DNA of 64,000 bases from Peribacillus folii (GTDB lineage: Bacteria; Bacillota; Bacilli; Bacillales; DSM-1321): the NCBI RefSeq assembly GCF_030271255.1, contig NZ_JASJOM010000001.1, positions 248,001-312,000 of the forward strand. Reading direction: 5' to 3'. This document shows positions 8,906 to 17,381 of the stretch, piece after piece. A model generated the notes under the pieces. It did not search any database, was not told the DNA's origin, and saw nothing but the letters and a program-made list of their open reading frames with translations. Both the position numbers and the translations under genes were made by a program. Within the stretch, counting starts at the first letter, position 1. Every line of letters begins with the position of its first letter.

Positions 8906-8918
8906 TGGTATATAAATA
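8891..8918 (+). promoter_or_regulatory. Predicted sigma-A promoter of lutABC
   Basis: TTGAAA (8891-8896), 16-base spacer, TAAATA (8913-8918). The cre box overlaps the -35 and the LutR palindrome lies about 40 bases downstream of the -10, before the lutA ribosome site. Confidence 0.5.
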
Positions 8919-8958
8919 TTGGAAATTGGTATTCACCATTTCCTTTTTCTATATTTCA

Positions 8959-8971
8959 GTCATCAGATGAC
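8959..8971. promoter_or_regulatory. Putative LutR operator upstream of lutA
   Basis: Perfect palindrome GTCATCAGATGAC, identical to 7934-7946. It lies between the predicted lutA promoter and the AAGGAGG ribosome site. Confidence 0.75.
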
Positions 8972-9004
8972 CTGTTATCTTATTTTGAAAAGGAGGAATT
9001 CAGA

Positions 9005-9721
9005 TTGAAAGTTACTCTCTTTGCAACATGCTTAGTTGATCTGTTTCAGTCCAATGTCGGTAAAGCTACGGTGGAGTTGCTAGAAAGACTGGGTTGTGAG
9101 ATTGATTTCCCCGAATCCCAGATATGCTGCGGGCAGCCAGCCTATAATAGCGGGTATACGAAAGATTCGAAGGAAGCTATGAAAAAGATGATTAACACGT
9201 TTGCAGACGCTGAATATATCGTTACCCCTTCCGGTTCCTGTGCAGCGATGTTCAAGGAATATCCTGCTCTCTTTCAAGGCGAGGATGAGTGGGAAAAGAA
9301 GGCTGTCTCATTAGCCAACAAAACCTATGAATTAACCCAATTCATCGTCGATGTCCTGAAAGTGACCGACGTTGGGGCAACTTTTAAAGGAACGGCAACC
9401 TATCATACTTCATGCCACATGACTAGGCTGCTTAAAGTCAAGGAGGCGCCGGGGATTTTATTAAGCCATGTTAAGGGGCTAGAAATGACCCCTCTTCCCG
9501 ATGCCCAAAACTGCTGCGGGTTCGGCGGCACGTTTTCAGTTAAGATGGGCGATATTTCCGGACAAATGGTGGAGGAGAAGGTCTGCCATATTCAAGACAC
9601 CGGGGCCGATTTTTTGATTGGCGGGGATGCAGGATGTTTGATGAATATCGGCGGACGCATCCGAAGGAAAGGAGAACCGATTCAAGTGCTTCATATTGCC
9701 GAAGTGCTGAATAGTATTTAA
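9005..9721 (+). CDS. lutA: L-lactate oxidation protein LutA (CCG-domain)
   Basis: 238 residues, the same length as B. subtilis LutA. Two CCG domains are seen, with [12 protein letters not shown] (~40-51) and [10 protein letters not shown] (~168-177) as iron-sulfur ligand motifs. With LutB and LutC it forms the membrane-associated system that oxidises L-lactate to pyruvate. The start is TTG at 9005 behind AAGGAGG with 8-base spacing. An in-frame ATG at 8891 would lie in the cre/promoter region and lacks a ribosome site, so it is not used here. First gene of lutABC. Confidence 0.92.
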   Translation: MKVTLFATCLVDLFQSNVGKATVELLERLGCEIDFPESQICCGQPAYNSGYTKDSKEAMKKMINTFADAEYIVTPSGSCAAMFKEYPALFQGEDEWEKKAVSLANKTYELTQFIVDVLKVTDVGATFKGTATYHTSCHMTRLLKVKEAPGILLSHVKGLEMTPLPDAQNCCGFGGTFSVKMGDISGQMVEEKVCHIQDTGADFLIGGDAGCLMNIGGRIRRKGEPIQVLHIAEVLNSI

Positions 9722-9744
9722 AAAAAGCTGGGAGGGAAAAAAAG

Positions 9745-11175
9745 ATGGCTATGAAAACAAGCTCAGCCAAATTTAAAGAACGGGTGGATGAGGGACTACA
9801 TAATGATTTTATGCGCTTGGCTGTATCGAGTGCCCAGGAACGATTGCACGGACGGAGACTGACAGCGGTTGATGAATTGGGCAGTTGGGAGGAATGGCGG
9901 TCACTTGGGCAAGAGATTCGGCAGCATGTTCTCGCCAACCTTGACTTCTATTTGCATCAGCTTGCTGAAAATGTTTCAAAACGGGGCGGTCATGTCTTTT
10001 TCGCCGAAACCGCCGAAGAAGCGAGCGGTTACATCAAGGACGTCATAGTAGGCAAGAAAGCCAAGAAAATCGTGAAATCCAAATCGATGGTAACGGAAGA
10101 GATCAATTTAAATGCTTCCCTTGAAGCAATTGGCCTCGAAGTCGTCGAAACGGATCTAGGCGAATACATTTTACAGGTGGATGATCATGATCCCCCTTCC
10201 CATATCGTCGCACCTGCCCTTCATAAGAACAAAGAACAGATTAGAGATGTTTTCAAAGAAAAGCTGGCCTATACCCAAACCGAAAAACCGGAAGAACTTA
10301 CCGCCCATGTCCGAGGCATTTTGCGAAAGGATTTCTTGAGCGCCGATGTAGGGATTACGGGCTGTAATTTTGCAATAGCGGAAACCGGTTCAATTGGATT
10401 AGTTACGAATGAAGGAAATGCCGATTTGGTCACTGCCCTGCCCAAAACGCAAATTACCGTGATGGGAATGGAGCGGCTTGTCCCCACCTTCGATGAATTT
10501 GAGGTCCTTGTCAGTCTCTTGACAAGGAGCGCCGTCGGTCAACGATTGACCAGCTATATCACTGCACTTACCGGTCCTCGGGACGAAGGTGATGTCGACG
10601 GCCCGGAGGAATTCCATCTGGTGATCGTCGATAATGGACGTTCCTCCATTTTAGGTACCGAGTTCCAATCCGTCCTGCAATGCATCCGCTGTGCTGCCTG
10701 CATTAATGTATGCCCGGTTTATCGCCAGGTTGGCGGCCATTCCTATGGTTCCATTTATCCGGGACCAATCGGGGCCGTACTATCCCCCTTGCTCGGTGGA
10801 TATGATGATTTCAAGGAGCTTCCATATGCGTCGACCCTCTGTGCAGCCTGCACGGATGCCTGTCCGGTTAAGATTCCGCTGCATGATTTACTAAGAAAGC
10901 ATCGTGAAGTTATTGTGGAAAAGGAAAAAATGGCTCCATTTTCAGAAAAGATGGCCATGAAGGCATTCGGGCTCGGCGCAGCCTCCCCCATGCTCTATAA
11001 GTTCGGTTCCAAAATGGTCCCTGCAGCCATGTCGCCTTTCAAAACAGGAGATAGCATCTCGAAAGGGCCTGGTCCGTTGAAAACGTGGACAGAGAGCCGC
11101 GAGTTTCCGGCGCCAGGTAAAGAGAGCTTTCGGGACTGGTTCAAAAATCGCGAAAAGGGAGGAAATCCATCATGA
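9745..11175 (+). CDS. lutB: L-lactate oxidation iron-sulfur protein LutB
   Basis: 476 residues, as in B. subtilis LutB. An N-terminal LUD-type domain (~70-295, including [17 protein letters not shown]) is followed by two [4Fe-4S] ferredoxin motifs, [12 protein letters not shown] (~313-324) and [13 protein letters not shown] (~368-380), and a C-terminal tail. It carries electrons in the LutABC lactate oxidase system. GGGAGGGAAAAAAAG precedes the ATG at 9745. It lies 23 bases after lutA and overlaps lutC by four bases (ATGA), so the three are co-translated. Confidence 0.92.
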   Translation: MAMKTSSAKFKERVDEGLHNDFMRLAVSSAQERLHGRRLTAVDELGSWEEWRSLGQEIRQHVLANLDFYLHQLAENVSKRGGHVFFAETAEEASGYIKDVIVGKKAKKIVKSKSMVTEEINLNASLEAIGLEVVETDLGEYILQVDDHDPPSHIVAPALHKNKEQIRDVFKEKLAYTQTEKPEELTAHVRGILRKDFLSADVGITGCNFAIAETGSIGLVTNEGNADLVTALPKTQITVMGMERLVPTFDEFEVLVSLLTRSAVGQRLTSYITALTGPRDEGDVDGPEEFHLVIVDNGRSSILGTEFQSVLQCIRCAACINVCPVYRQVGGHSYGSIYPGPIGAVLSPLLGGYDDFKELPYASTLCAACTDACPVKIPLHDLLRKHREVIVEKEKMAPFSEKMAMKAFGLGAASPMLYKFGSKMVPAAMSPFKTGDSISKGPGPLKTWTESREFPAPGKESFRDWFKNREKGGNPS

Positions 11176-11873
11176 AGGGAACCATCCATAATGAAGAGAG
11201 ATTTTTAAAAAACATTTCCAAAAATCTCGGAAGGCCCACTATGACAGAAGGCATTTCACTGCCTGTATGGAAGAACGCTCCCCAAAAAGAGATTTTGAAA
11301 AAGAAGACCCCACATGATCTTGTCGAGGAATTAGAGGAACAGTGCAAACGGGTACATACCGCGTTTCACCTGACCGATTCAAAGCAAGTGGGGCATCTTT
11401 TAAAACAGGTGATCGAGCAGCTTGGGGGCGGTCCCTTGGTCATTCCGGACGACACCCGGTTTTCAGAGTACAAAATGAATGATTTATTATTGGAAGAAGG
11501 AGCTTTTGTATGGGATCACCAAGCAGGCAGAAAAAACATCGAGAAAGCGGAGCGTGCAAATATCGGCATCACATTCAGTGAAATGACACTGGCAGAATCT
11601 GCCACCGTCGTCCTGTTCAGCAGCAAGGATCATGGCCGCTCCATCAGCTTCCTTCCCTCCTGCCATGTTTCGATCATTCCCAAAAGCACGATCATTCCGC
11701 GAATGACACAGGCTGCAGCTGCCATCCGTTCAAAAGTCGCCCAGGGTGAGATTGTTCCTTCCTGCATTAATTTCATAACCGGACCAAGCAATTCGGCCGA
11801 TATCGAAATGGATCTTGTCGTTGGCGTCCACGGGCCCATCAAGGCGGTCTATATCGTCGTCGAAGATAAGTAG
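11172..11873 (+). CDS. lutC: Lactate utilisation protein LutC
   Basis: 233 residues. A LUD-domain protein ([20 protein letters not shown] ~135-154, then [17 protein letters not shown]), the third component needed for L-lactate oxidation in B. subtilis; its precise role in the complex is not settled. The ATG overlaps the lutB stop (ATGA), with AAAAGGGAGGAAATCC as ribosome site. A strong terminator follows. Confidence 0.9.
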   Translation: MKGTIHNEERFLKNISKNLGRPTMTEGISLPVWKNAPQKEILKKKTPHDLVEELEEQCKRVHTAFHLTDSKQVGHLLKQVIEQLGGGPLVIPDDTRFSEYKMNDLLLEEGAFVWDHQAGRKNIEKAERANIGITFSEMTLAESATVVLFSSKDHGRSISFLPSCHVSIIPKSTIIPRMTQAAAAIRSKVAQGEIVPSCINFITGPSNSADIEMDLVVGVHGPIKAVYIVVEDK

Positions 11874-11882
11874 ATGTTAGCC

Positions 11883-11927
11883 AAAAAATGGAGGGGACCT
11901 TTTCAGGTTCCCTCCATCACTATTTTA
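11883..11927. terminator. Bidirectional terminator between lutC and the M42 peptidase gene
   Basis: A 13-base stem with one mismatch (11888-11900 with 11905-11917, loop TTTC) has A-rich sequence on the left (11883-11888) and T-rich sequence on the right. It can end both lutABC (plus) and the convergent peptidase gene (minus). Confidence 0.8.
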
Positions 11928-11932
11928 CAAGA

Positions 11933-13018
11933 TTAGTCATAGATGATTCGATTTACGGCTTCACGGTCCAAGCGTTTGATGACTTCGACAATGAGCTTGA
12001 CGGCATTTTCGTAATCATCTCTGTGCAGCATGGCTGCATGTGAATGAATGTAGCGTGTTGCAATCGTGATCGCGAGTGCAGGCACTCCATTCGCCGTCAA
12101 GTGGATGGAGCCGGCATCCGTCCCGCCGCCTGGAATCGATTCATATTGATAAGGGATATTCAACTCATCGGCCGTGTCGGTGACGAAATCACGTAAGCCC
12201 TTATGTGCCACCATCGATGCATCATAGATGACGATTTGCGGGCCATCCCCCATTTTACTCATCGCTTCTTTATCCGTTATTCCCGGTGTATCACCAGCAA
12301 TGCCGACATCGACGGCAAAACCGATATCAGGCTGGATCTTGAATGTCGATGTTTTCGAGCCGCGCAGTCCCACTTCCTCCTGTACCGCACCTATTCCGTA
12401 GACGACATTGGGATGTTCGCTATCTTTCAGCTGTTTAAGTACATCGATGGCGATGGCGCAGCCAATGCGATTATCCCAAGCTTTGGCAAGCAGCAGCTTT
12501 TCATTATTCATGACCGTGAACTCGAAATATGGCACGACCATGTCACCTGGCTTGACGCCCCATTCTTTCACTTCCGCCTTGCTTGATGCCCCAATATCAA
12601 TGAACATGTCCTTGATATCGATCGGCTTTTTCCTTGCCTCCGCTGACAGGATATGCGGCGGCTTCGAACCGATGATGCCTGTTACATCGCCTTTACCCGT
12701 GACGATTGTCACGCGTTGGGCAAGCATCACCTGTGACCACCAGCCTCCTACCGGCTGAAAGCGCAAAAATCCTTTATCATCAATTTGGGTGATCATGAAA
12801 CCGACTTCGTCCATGTGTCCAGTGACGACGATCTTCGGACCGTTAGCGTCTCCCGTTTTCATGGCAATCAAGCTTCCTAAGCCGTCAGTGGTCATTTCAT
12901 CCGCATAGGGTGTTATGTATTCAGCCATCACTTTTCTTACTTCACTTTCATTGCCTGCAATGCCTTTAGCATCCGTTAAGTCCCGCAGCATCCGCAGCGT
13001 TTCATCCAATTGAGCCAT
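11933..13018 (-). CDS. M42-family glutamyl/deblocking aminopeptidase (YsdC-like)
   Basis: 361 residues. Metallopeptidase family M42: [13 protein letters not shown] (~64-76) with the first metal-binding His-Asp, [15 protein letters not shown] (~180), [10 protein letters not shown] (~213-222) with the catalytic Glu pair, AVDVG, and the C-terminal [11 protein letters not shown]. Such enzymes are cytoplasmic cobalt/zinc aminopeptidases forming large shells. In B. subtilis ysdC of this family sits next to ysdB/ysdA and the infC operon, as here. ATG at 13016-13018; it faces lutC across a shared terminator. Confidence 0.88.
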   Translation of the reverse strand: MAQLDETLRMLRDLTDAKGIAGNESEVRKVMAEYITPYADEMTTDGLGSLIAMKTGDANGPKIVVTGHMDEVGFMITQIDDKGFLRFQPVGGWWSQVMLAQRVTIVTGKGDVTGIIGSKPPHILSAEARKKPIDIKDMFIDIGASSKAEVKEWGVKPGDMVVPYFEFTVMNNEKLLLAKAWDNRIGCAIAIDVLKQLKDSEHPNVVYGIGAVQEEVGLRGSKTSTFKIQPDIGFAVDVGIAGDTPGITDKEAMSKMGDGPQIVIYDASMVAHKGLRDFVTDTADELNIPYQYESIPGGGTDAGSIHLTANGVPALAITIATRYIHSHAAMLHRDDYENAVKLIVEVIKRLDREAVNRIIYD

Positions 13019-13082
13019 CCGACTACCCCCCTGTTACTTACAGTACAAGAATAATTATACAAAAAATAAGTCGCATAAACAA

Positions 13083-13580
13083 TCAGTAGCCCTGCTTTTG
13101 CCGTTCGTAATTCACTTCATTTTTACTGACGTATGCCTGTTCCACATCCGCTGCGGAAAATCCGAGCATTTCCCCTAAATATAAATACTCCGTAAAAACC
13201 TTTTGAAACGACGGCTCGTCCAGCTTGGTACGAAATTCACCGATATAGCCATATATCGCAATGAATTGAGCCGTAAGATCGTTACCGTGCTTCTTCAAGG
13301 CCGCCGGGATTTCCGGGACAAAACCAATTTCGATCCCGAGGGACAAAATGAAATGGATGCCATCCACGTATTCTGCCAAAATCGTCTCTTTTCCGGCAGG
13401 TCCTTTAAGACTCCAGAATTTAAAGCATCTCGTTTCATTGGCTAGCTCCCCAAGCTCCACCAAAAGGGCGAGAATCTTCCGTTCCACCAAGTTTTCAGCA
13501 CCCAAATCATGCTTGGCTTGAATATGCTCATCTAAAGCTGCCTGCATATCCAATAATTTATTGATGTTCATGTTCATCAC
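13083..13580 (-). CDS. dUTPase-like all-alpha NTP pyrophosphohydrolase
   Basis: 165 residues, fully helical. The motif LVELGELANETRCFKFW (~40-56) carries the E-x-x-E residues, and EYVDGIHFILSLG (~69-81) supplies the second metal-binding pair, as in dimeric dUTPases of the MazG-like superfamily (PF08761). The likely reaction is dUTP to dUMP plus pyrophosphate, which keeps uracil out of DNA. Two or three alternative starts (MMNMNINK) lie close together; the ATG at 13580 is the longest. It lies alone between the M42 gene and the SigW promoter of ysdB. Confidence 0.75.
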   Translation of the reverse strand: MMNMNINKLLDMQAALDEHIQAKHDLGAENLVERKILALLVELGELANETRCFKFWSLKGPAGKETILAEYVDGIHFILSLGIEIGFVPEIPAALKKHGNDLTAQFIAIYGYIGEFRTKLDEPSFQKVFTEYLYLGEMLGFSAADVEQAYVSKNEVNYERQKQGY

Positions 13581-13618
13581 TACTTTCTATCATCATCCAT
13601 TAAATTATAACAAATAAA

Positions 13619-13644
13619 TGAAACTTATTAAAAACCTATACGTA
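13619..13644 (+). promoter_or_regulatory. SigW (ECF) promoter of ysdB
   Basis: TGAAAC (13619-13624), 16-base spacer, CGTA (13641-13644). This matches the B. subtilis SigW consensus exactly. B. subtilis ysdB is a known SigW target, so the regulation is conserved. Confidence 0.85.
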
Positions 13645-13680
13645 AAAGTAAAGAATCACTCTGTTTAGGGAGGTAGCTCC

Positions 13681-14064
13681 ATGGTATTGATCATGCGGTT
13701 CATTCTTTTAGCTTTCATCATCTTTCTTATATACACAGTCATCAAATACCTATTGAACCCGAAAAGGAAGTTAGAGCTGGCACATGAACAGAAAAAGTAC
13801 TTTCTTCTCGACGATACGGCCAATATCCGCAAGAATTTCCTGCTGACCTACAACGGGGTCATGTTCGAAGGGGAAAAGTATTTAGGAACGACGGACCGAT
13901 CCTTCGAGGTCATATCGATTTTCATCTGGCCAAAAACGGTAGCAGGATTGAAAGGCTTGAAGCGAAATGACTTCTCGAAAATTGAGACAGCGATAAAAAA
14001 ACACTATCCCGATGCGGTCATCGATTGGAAAAGTCCGGTTAAGGAATTTTTAAAGAAAGAATGA
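13681..14064 (+). CDS. ysdB: SigW-regulated protein YsdB
   Basis: 127 residues. One N-terminal membrane segment (residues ~3-22, MRFILLAFIIFLIYTVIKYL) followed by a soluble cytoplasmic domain ending in HYPDAVIDWKSPVKEF. It is similar to B. subtilis YsdB, part of the SigW cell-envelope stress regulon, whose function is unknown. GGGAGGTAGCTCC precedes the ATG; a second in-frame ATG lies four codons on. The perfect SigW promoter upstream supports the call. It ends with a hairpin terminator before a convergent gene. Confidence 0.85.
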   Translation: MVLIMRFILLAFIIFLIYTVIKYLLNPKRKLELAHEQKKYFLLDDTANIRKNFLLTYNGVMFEGEKYLGTTDRSFEVISIFIWPKTVAGLKGLKRNDFSKIETAIKKHYPDAVIDWKSPVKEFLKKE

Positions 14065-14080
14065 CAGAGCACACTAAAAG

Positions 14081-14112
14081 AGCCTTGAGTGTCGTGACTC
14101 CAAGGCCCTTTT
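14081..14112 (+). terminator. Terminator after ysdB
   Basis: GCCTTGAGT pairs with ACTCCAAGGC (one bulge), followed by CCTTTT. A-rich sequence on the left means it may also end the convergent gene at 14116. Confidence 0.65.
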
Positions 14113-14115
14113 CGT

Positions 14116-14685
14116 CTATTCATGCGATCGGAAGAATTCCTTCCAGGGAACGACGGTCTGCTTCTCCCTCAATAAATAGAGCAAGACGGTTAAGGATAAT
14201 AAGATGATGACGATCAGCGTAGGGCTGAAATCCGCAATATAGTGGCCAAAGACGGTATAAACGAAGGCAACGGGGATATTGGTCATGAAGGATAGGTAAA
14301 AATAATTTTTCAATCCTTTATTGGATTCCAATAAGCAAAGCGACAACAAATAGAAATGGATGAACGGGATGAGCCGAAGAACGGCTATTTGCCGGCTATT
14401 CAGCTTTCGATTTCCGAATAGCTTATTCTTGAGCCGCAGCAGCTTATCCTTCGTTTTCGGAAATTTGCCTATTACGAAGTAAAAGACCATGCTCGAGAGT
14501 GTCAAGCCGATTATCGAATAAATGGTGCCAAAGGCTGCCCCGAATAATACGCCGCCTGATATGCAGACGACTATGACGGGAATGAACAAAAATTGCCGCA
14601 ATAAGTGGAACGCGATAAAAATCAATGGTGCAAACACACTGCCGGATTGGACGTAGCTCATCACAAGTGTCAGTTTATCATTCAT
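14116..14685 (-). CDS. TVP38/TMEM64-family membrane protein (VTT/DedA-like)
   Basis: 189 residues from the ATG at 14683-14685, chosen because GGAGGG lies five bases upstream; a longer frame to 14730 has no such site. About five membrane segments are visible. The central SNARE-associated/VTT motif region GGVLFGAAFGTIYSIIG (~50-66) and the RLIPFIHFYLLSL segment fit the family. VTT proteins are linked to lipid scrambling or flipping in the membrane; the exact role of the Bacillus paralogues is not known. It is convergent with ysdB and lies upstream of ysdA in the minus-strand series. Confidence 0.75.
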   Translation of the reverse strand: MNDKLTLVMSYVQSGSVFAPLIFIAFHLLRQFLFIPVIVVCISGGVLFGAAFGTIYSIIGLTLSSMVFYFVIGKFPKTKDKLLRLKNKLFGNRKLNSRQIAVLRLIPFIHFYLLSLCLLESNKGLKNYFYLSFMTNIPVAFVYTVFGHYIADFSPTLIVIILLSLTVLLYLLREKQTVVPWKEFFRSHE

Positions 14686-14745
14686 GTTCTCCCTCCAGCT
14701 GCTTCTTGCTGCTTCTACAAGCATATACATTATACGGGCTACATA

Positions 14746-15021
14746 TTACCATTGAATGAATATCTTAATCAATAAGGCTAGCTGAAGGACCATCAAGATA
14801 GGCAGGCCCCGCTTAAAAGCGGCATGCTTCGTCTTATGGCGAAAATGCTTCATCCCCAAAAAGGCACCTGTCCCTCCGCCGATGACGGCCCAAACCCATA
14901 GCGTCTTTTCACTGATCCGGTATTCCCGGGCACGCGCTTTCCTTTTGTCGATTCCCATTAGCGCAAACCCGATGATGTTCGTGATGATGATATACATGAT
15001 GATGATCCATGCTTCCTGCAT
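14746..15021 (-). CDS. ysdA: DUF1294 membrane protein YsdA
   Basis: 91 residues with three hydrophobic stretches and the DUF1294 core (MGIDKRKARAREYRISEKTL, WAVIGGGTGAFLGMKHFRHKT). It is similar in size to B. subtilis YsdA (about 89), which follows rplT there as here. The function is unknown. GGAGGTAAACGGA precedes the ATG. A terminator separates it from rplT, so it either reads through or has its own promoter. Confidence 0.85.
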   Translation of the reverse strand: MQEAWIIIMYIIITNIIGFALMGIDKRKARAREYRISEKTLWVWAVIGGGTGAFLGMKHFRHKTKHAAFKRGLPILMVLQLALLIKIFIQW

Positions 15022-15044
15022 TCCGTTTACCTCCTCTCGCTATG

Positions 15045-15076
15045 TAAAAAGCCACCCTCTAAAAAAGAGAGTGGCT
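15045..15076 (-). terminator. Terminator after rplT
   Basis: Minus strand AGCCACTCTC-TTTTTT-AGAGGGTGGCT followed by TTTTTAC. It ends the infC-rpmI-rplT operon, fully or partly, before ysdA. Confidence 0.8.
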
Positions 15077-15090
15077 GATATCAGTCAGAC

Positions 15091-15450
15091 TTATTTGTCC
15101 AATTGTTGTTTAGCAGCAGTTGCTAATTGAGCAAAAGCTTGTTCGTCAGCAACAGCAAGATCAGCAAGCATTTTGCGGTTCACTTCGATACCAGCAAGCT
15201 TTAGACCATGCATTAAACGGCTGTAAGAAAGACCGTTGATGCGTGCAGCTGCGTTGATACGAGTGATCCAAAGTTTGCGGAAATCACGTTTCTTTTGACG
15301 ACGGTCACGGAAAGCATAGTTTCCTGACTTCATTACTTGTTGGTTAGCTACTTTGAAAAGAATATGTTTCGCGCCATAGTAACCTTTAGCTAATTTTATT
15401 ACCTTTTTACGACGTTTGCGAGTAACAGTACCGCCTTTTACACGTGGCAT
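15091..15450 (-). CDS. rplT: 50S ribosomal protein L20
   Basis: 119 residues, the usual length. The basic N-terminal arm ([19 protein letters not shown]) and the globular part ([19 protein letters not shown]) are typical. L20 is needed early in 50S assembly and represses its own operon by binding the infC leader in Bacillus. Last gene of infC-rpmI-rplT. Confidence 0.98.
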   Translation of the reverse strand: MPRVKGGTVTRKRRKKVIKLAKGYYGAKHILFKVANQQVMKSGNYAFRDRRQKKRDFRKLWITRINAAARINGLSYSRLMHGLKLAGIEVNRKMLADLAVADEQAFAQLATAAKQQLDK

Positions 15451-15485
15451 GTTATTTCCCTCCTATTTAACTCGATAAATCGAAC

Positions 15486-15686
15486 TTATTTAATGTTGTC
15501 TAGCATATGACGAATACGTTTGAAGTCACCTTTGCTTACAAGGCTAGCTTTGCGAAGCTTACGCTTTTGCTTAGTAGATTTGTTAGCAAATAAATGGCTT
15601 GTGTAAGCGTTAGAACGCTTAAGTTTGCCGGATCCAGTCTTTTTGAAACGTTTAGCAGACCCGCGGTGAGTTTTCATTTTAGGCAT
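15486..15686 (-). CDS. rpmI: 50S ribosomal protein L35
   Basis: 66 residues, highly basic ([20 protein letters not shown]), standard L35 length and sequence. GAGGAATACCTT lies before the ATG. It is the middle gene of infC-rpmI-rplT, with 35 bases to each neighbour. Confidence 0.98.
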   Translation of the reverse strand: MPKMKTHRGSAKRFKKTGSGKLKRSNAYTSHLFANKSTKQKRKLRKASLVSKGDFKRIRHMLDNIK

Positions 15687-15720
15687 AAGGTATTCCTCCT
15701 CATTACAAATTACTTTACAA

Positions 15721-16236
15721 TTACTTTTCAGCTTTTGGTGCTAAGATGATGAACATGCTGCGTCCATCCATTTTTGGGTGTTGCTCGATTGTAGCCACTT
15801 CTTTACATGCTTCAGAAAAACGAACGAGTACACGTTGACCAATTTCCTTATGCGTAATGGCACGTCCTTTGAATCGGATAGAAGCTTTTACTTTATCGCC
15901 TTTTTCAAGGAATTTAATACCGTTGCGAAGCTTCGTATTGAAATCATGTTCTTCAATCGTCGGGCTCAAGCGAACCTCTTTCAGACTGATGACCTTTTGA
16001 TTTTTACGTGCTTCCTTGTCTTTCTTTTGCTGCTCGAAGCGGTGTTTTCCGTAGTCCATGATCCGGGCTACCGGAGGCTTTGCATTTGCAGCAACTAAAA
16101 CTAGATCAAGATTTACACGAGCGGCAATTTCCAATGCTTCGAATTTCGTTTTAATTCCAAGTTGTTCTCCGTTTTGGTCAATAAGACGAACTTCACGGGC
16201 TCGGATGCCCTCGTTTACCATCGCGTCTTTACTAAT
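15721..16236 (-). CDS. infC: Translation initiation factor IF-3 (ATT start)
   Basis: 171 residues from an ATT codon at 16234-16236. GGAGGT (16245-16250) lies eight bases before the ATT, whereas the first in-frame ATG (16221) is about 23 bases from it, too far. The rare AUU-type start is a known, conserved feature of infC that allows IF-3 to control its own synthesis. The N-terminal domain ([21 protein letters not shown]) and C-terminal domain ([23 protein letters not shown] split across ~90-115) are intact. IF-3 binds the 30S subunit, prevents 50S joining and checks the initiator codon. First gene of the operon, behind an L20-type attenuated leader. Confidence 0.93.
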   Translation of the reverse strand: MSKDAMVNEGIRAREVRLIDQNGEQLGIKTKFEALEIAARVNLDLVLVAANAKPPVARIMDYGKHRFEQQKKDKEARKNQKVISLKEVRLSPTIEEHDFNTKLRNGIKFLEKGDKVKASIRFKGRAITHKEIGQRVLVRFSEACKEVATIEQHPKMDGRSMFIILAPKAEK

Positions 16237-16475
16237 AGTTAGCCACCTCCAAAGATATTGGCGAATACGAATATTTGAATCAATTCGGTCACGCTCACAA
16301 CTCGCTTACAGGATATAATCATAATAAAAAAGTGTGGATGCATGCTGCACCCACACTGATAGACTCATTCAGAAAGATCCAAATAATCAAATCATGACCT
16401 GTTAACTGCATTGCTTGCGTCAACCAGGTGAGAAGCGGGTGCTTCTTCTTTTCCTCAAACACGTATTCAATTCAC
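16237..16475 (-). promoter_or_regulatory. L20-type leader RNA of infC-rpmI-rplT
   Basis: About 240 bases separate the predicted transcription start (~16475) from the infC ATT codon. They contain a strong intrinsic terminator (16331-16357) well before the gene, the arrangement of the L20 autoregulatory leader in Bacillus, where L20 binding favours termination. The upstream part (16360-16470) holds GC-rich segments that may form the alternative antiterminator. The protein-binding fold itself was not modelled. Confidence 0.8.
16325..16357 (-). terminator. Leader attenuator hairpin of infC
   Basis: Minus strand AGTGTGG ... CCACACT (16351-16357 with 16331-16337) followed by TTTTTTATT. It is an intrinsic terminator within the leader, about 90 bases upstream of infC. 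Confidence 0.85.
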
Positions 16476-16481
16476 TTTAGA

Positions 16482-16511
16482 AATATATCATAAACACTGA
16501 TGACTTGTCAA
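16482..16511 (-). promoter_or_regulatory. Sigma-A promoter of infC operon
   Basis: TTGACA (16506-16511), 18-base spacer, TATATT (16482-16487) with an upstream TG (extended -10) on the minus strand. Confidence 0.8.
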
Positions 16512-16583
16512 ATGCTAATTTTATTCGTTTTTCACAACAAAATTAATATTATCAGACATTCTGTTATTTGACAATATGTTTTT

Positions 16584-17078
16584 TCAAAGTAATTTGGACA
16601 AAAAGTATTCATCATGATACTTCCCATCAAAATACAGCGATTCACGCTTTACGCCTTCTTGTTCAAACCCCATCTTCGCATAAAGCGAACGGGCTTGGGC
16701 ATTATTTGCGATGACGGACAATTCCAGGCGCCGGATGCGGTTCATGCGGGCAAAGGCCTCCATCTCCTGGAACAGACTTGCCCCGATTCCTTTCCCGCGA
16801 TCCCCTTCCCTGATGCCGATGACGATCTTGGCAGAGTGCCTCGTTCTTTCGAGCCCATTCCCGGCTAACAGTAAATAACCATGGAGATCATGGCCGCTCG
16901 CAGCAACAAGGAATACGGAATGGGGATACTTTTCAATTTGCTCCAATTGTTTTTCCATTTGGATACCTGTCGCTTTCCTTTCACCCGGATTGAACAGCAT
17001 ATATCCTGAATCTTCAACATGATTGAACAAAGCTGCCAATGCTTCGGCATCTTGGCTTGAAGCCTTTCTGATTTCCAT
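16584..17078 (-). CDS. GNAT-family N-acetyltransferase
   Basis: 164 residues. A single acetyltransferase (GNAT) domain: acetyl-CoA binding motif in EGDRGKGIGASLFQEM (~90-105), then RRLELSVIANNAQARSLYAKMGF (split around ~120-140) and a C-terminal DEYFLSKLL. The target amine is unknown; relatives include ribosomal-protein and polyamine acetyltransferases, and the sequence does not decide. GGAGGAATGACGGCTA precedes the ATG. It lies 43 bases downstream of the small membrane gene at 17121-17291 on the same strand. Confidence 0.8.
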   Translation of the reverse strand: MEIRKASSQDAEALAALFNHVEDSGYMLFNPGERKATGIQMEKQLEQIEKYPHSVFLVAASGHDLHGYLLLAGNGLERTRHSAKIVIGIREGDRGKGIGASLFQEMEAFARMNRIRRLELSVIANNAQARSLYAKMGFEQEGVKRESLYFDGKYHDEYFLSKLL

Positions 17079-17120
17079 TAGCCGTCATTCCTCCCTTACT
17101 TGAAGCCGAGCCATCCAATG

Positions 17121-17291
17121 TTACGAGTTTTCTTTCGATTTTTTCTTTTTCTCGATCGAATCCCAAGAAAACAGGATAATCCAAAAAAGCAGGACCGGGA
17201 CAATCGCATACTGGCGATAATCGTCCAACACCAATAAAATGATGATGGCAAGAAATGTTGGCCCAAATAGATATGAGAATTTCTTCTTCAT
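17121..17291 (-). CDS. Small two-segment membrane protein, unknown function
   Basis: 56 residues from the ATG at 17289-17291, chosen because AAAGGAGGATCAAA sits directly before it; a frame extending six codons further lacks this spacing. Basic N-terminus (MKKKFSYLFG), two hydrophobic stretches (LAIIILLVL and IVPVLLFWIILFSW) and a lysine-rich cytoplasmic tail (EKKKKSKENS). I do not recognise the family. It lies between thrS and the GNAT gene on the same strand. Confidence 0.6.
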   Translation of the reverse strand: MKKKFSYLFGPTFLAIIILLVLDDYRQYAIVPVLLFWIILFSWDSIEKKKKSKENS

Positions 17292-17345
17292 TTTGATCCT
17301 CCTTTTCAATGTTGTAGTGGTCTCATTTTATCATGACTGAATGAC

Positions 17346-17376
17346 AAGGGGGACACAATAATATGTGCCCCCCTTT
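17346..17376 (-). terminator. Possible terminator after thrS
   Basis: Minus strand GGGGGCACA-TATTAT-TGTGTCCCCC is a strong stem six bases after the thrS stop, but only a short T-rich tail follows (TTGTCATT). Confidence 0.5.
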
Positions 17377-17381
17377 TAGCC

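Noticed and set aside
8891-9004. N-terminal extension of lutA from an ATG at 8891
   Set aside because: It would place the promoter, cre box, operator and ribosome site within the gene; the TTG at 9005 gives the same length as B. subtilis LutA.
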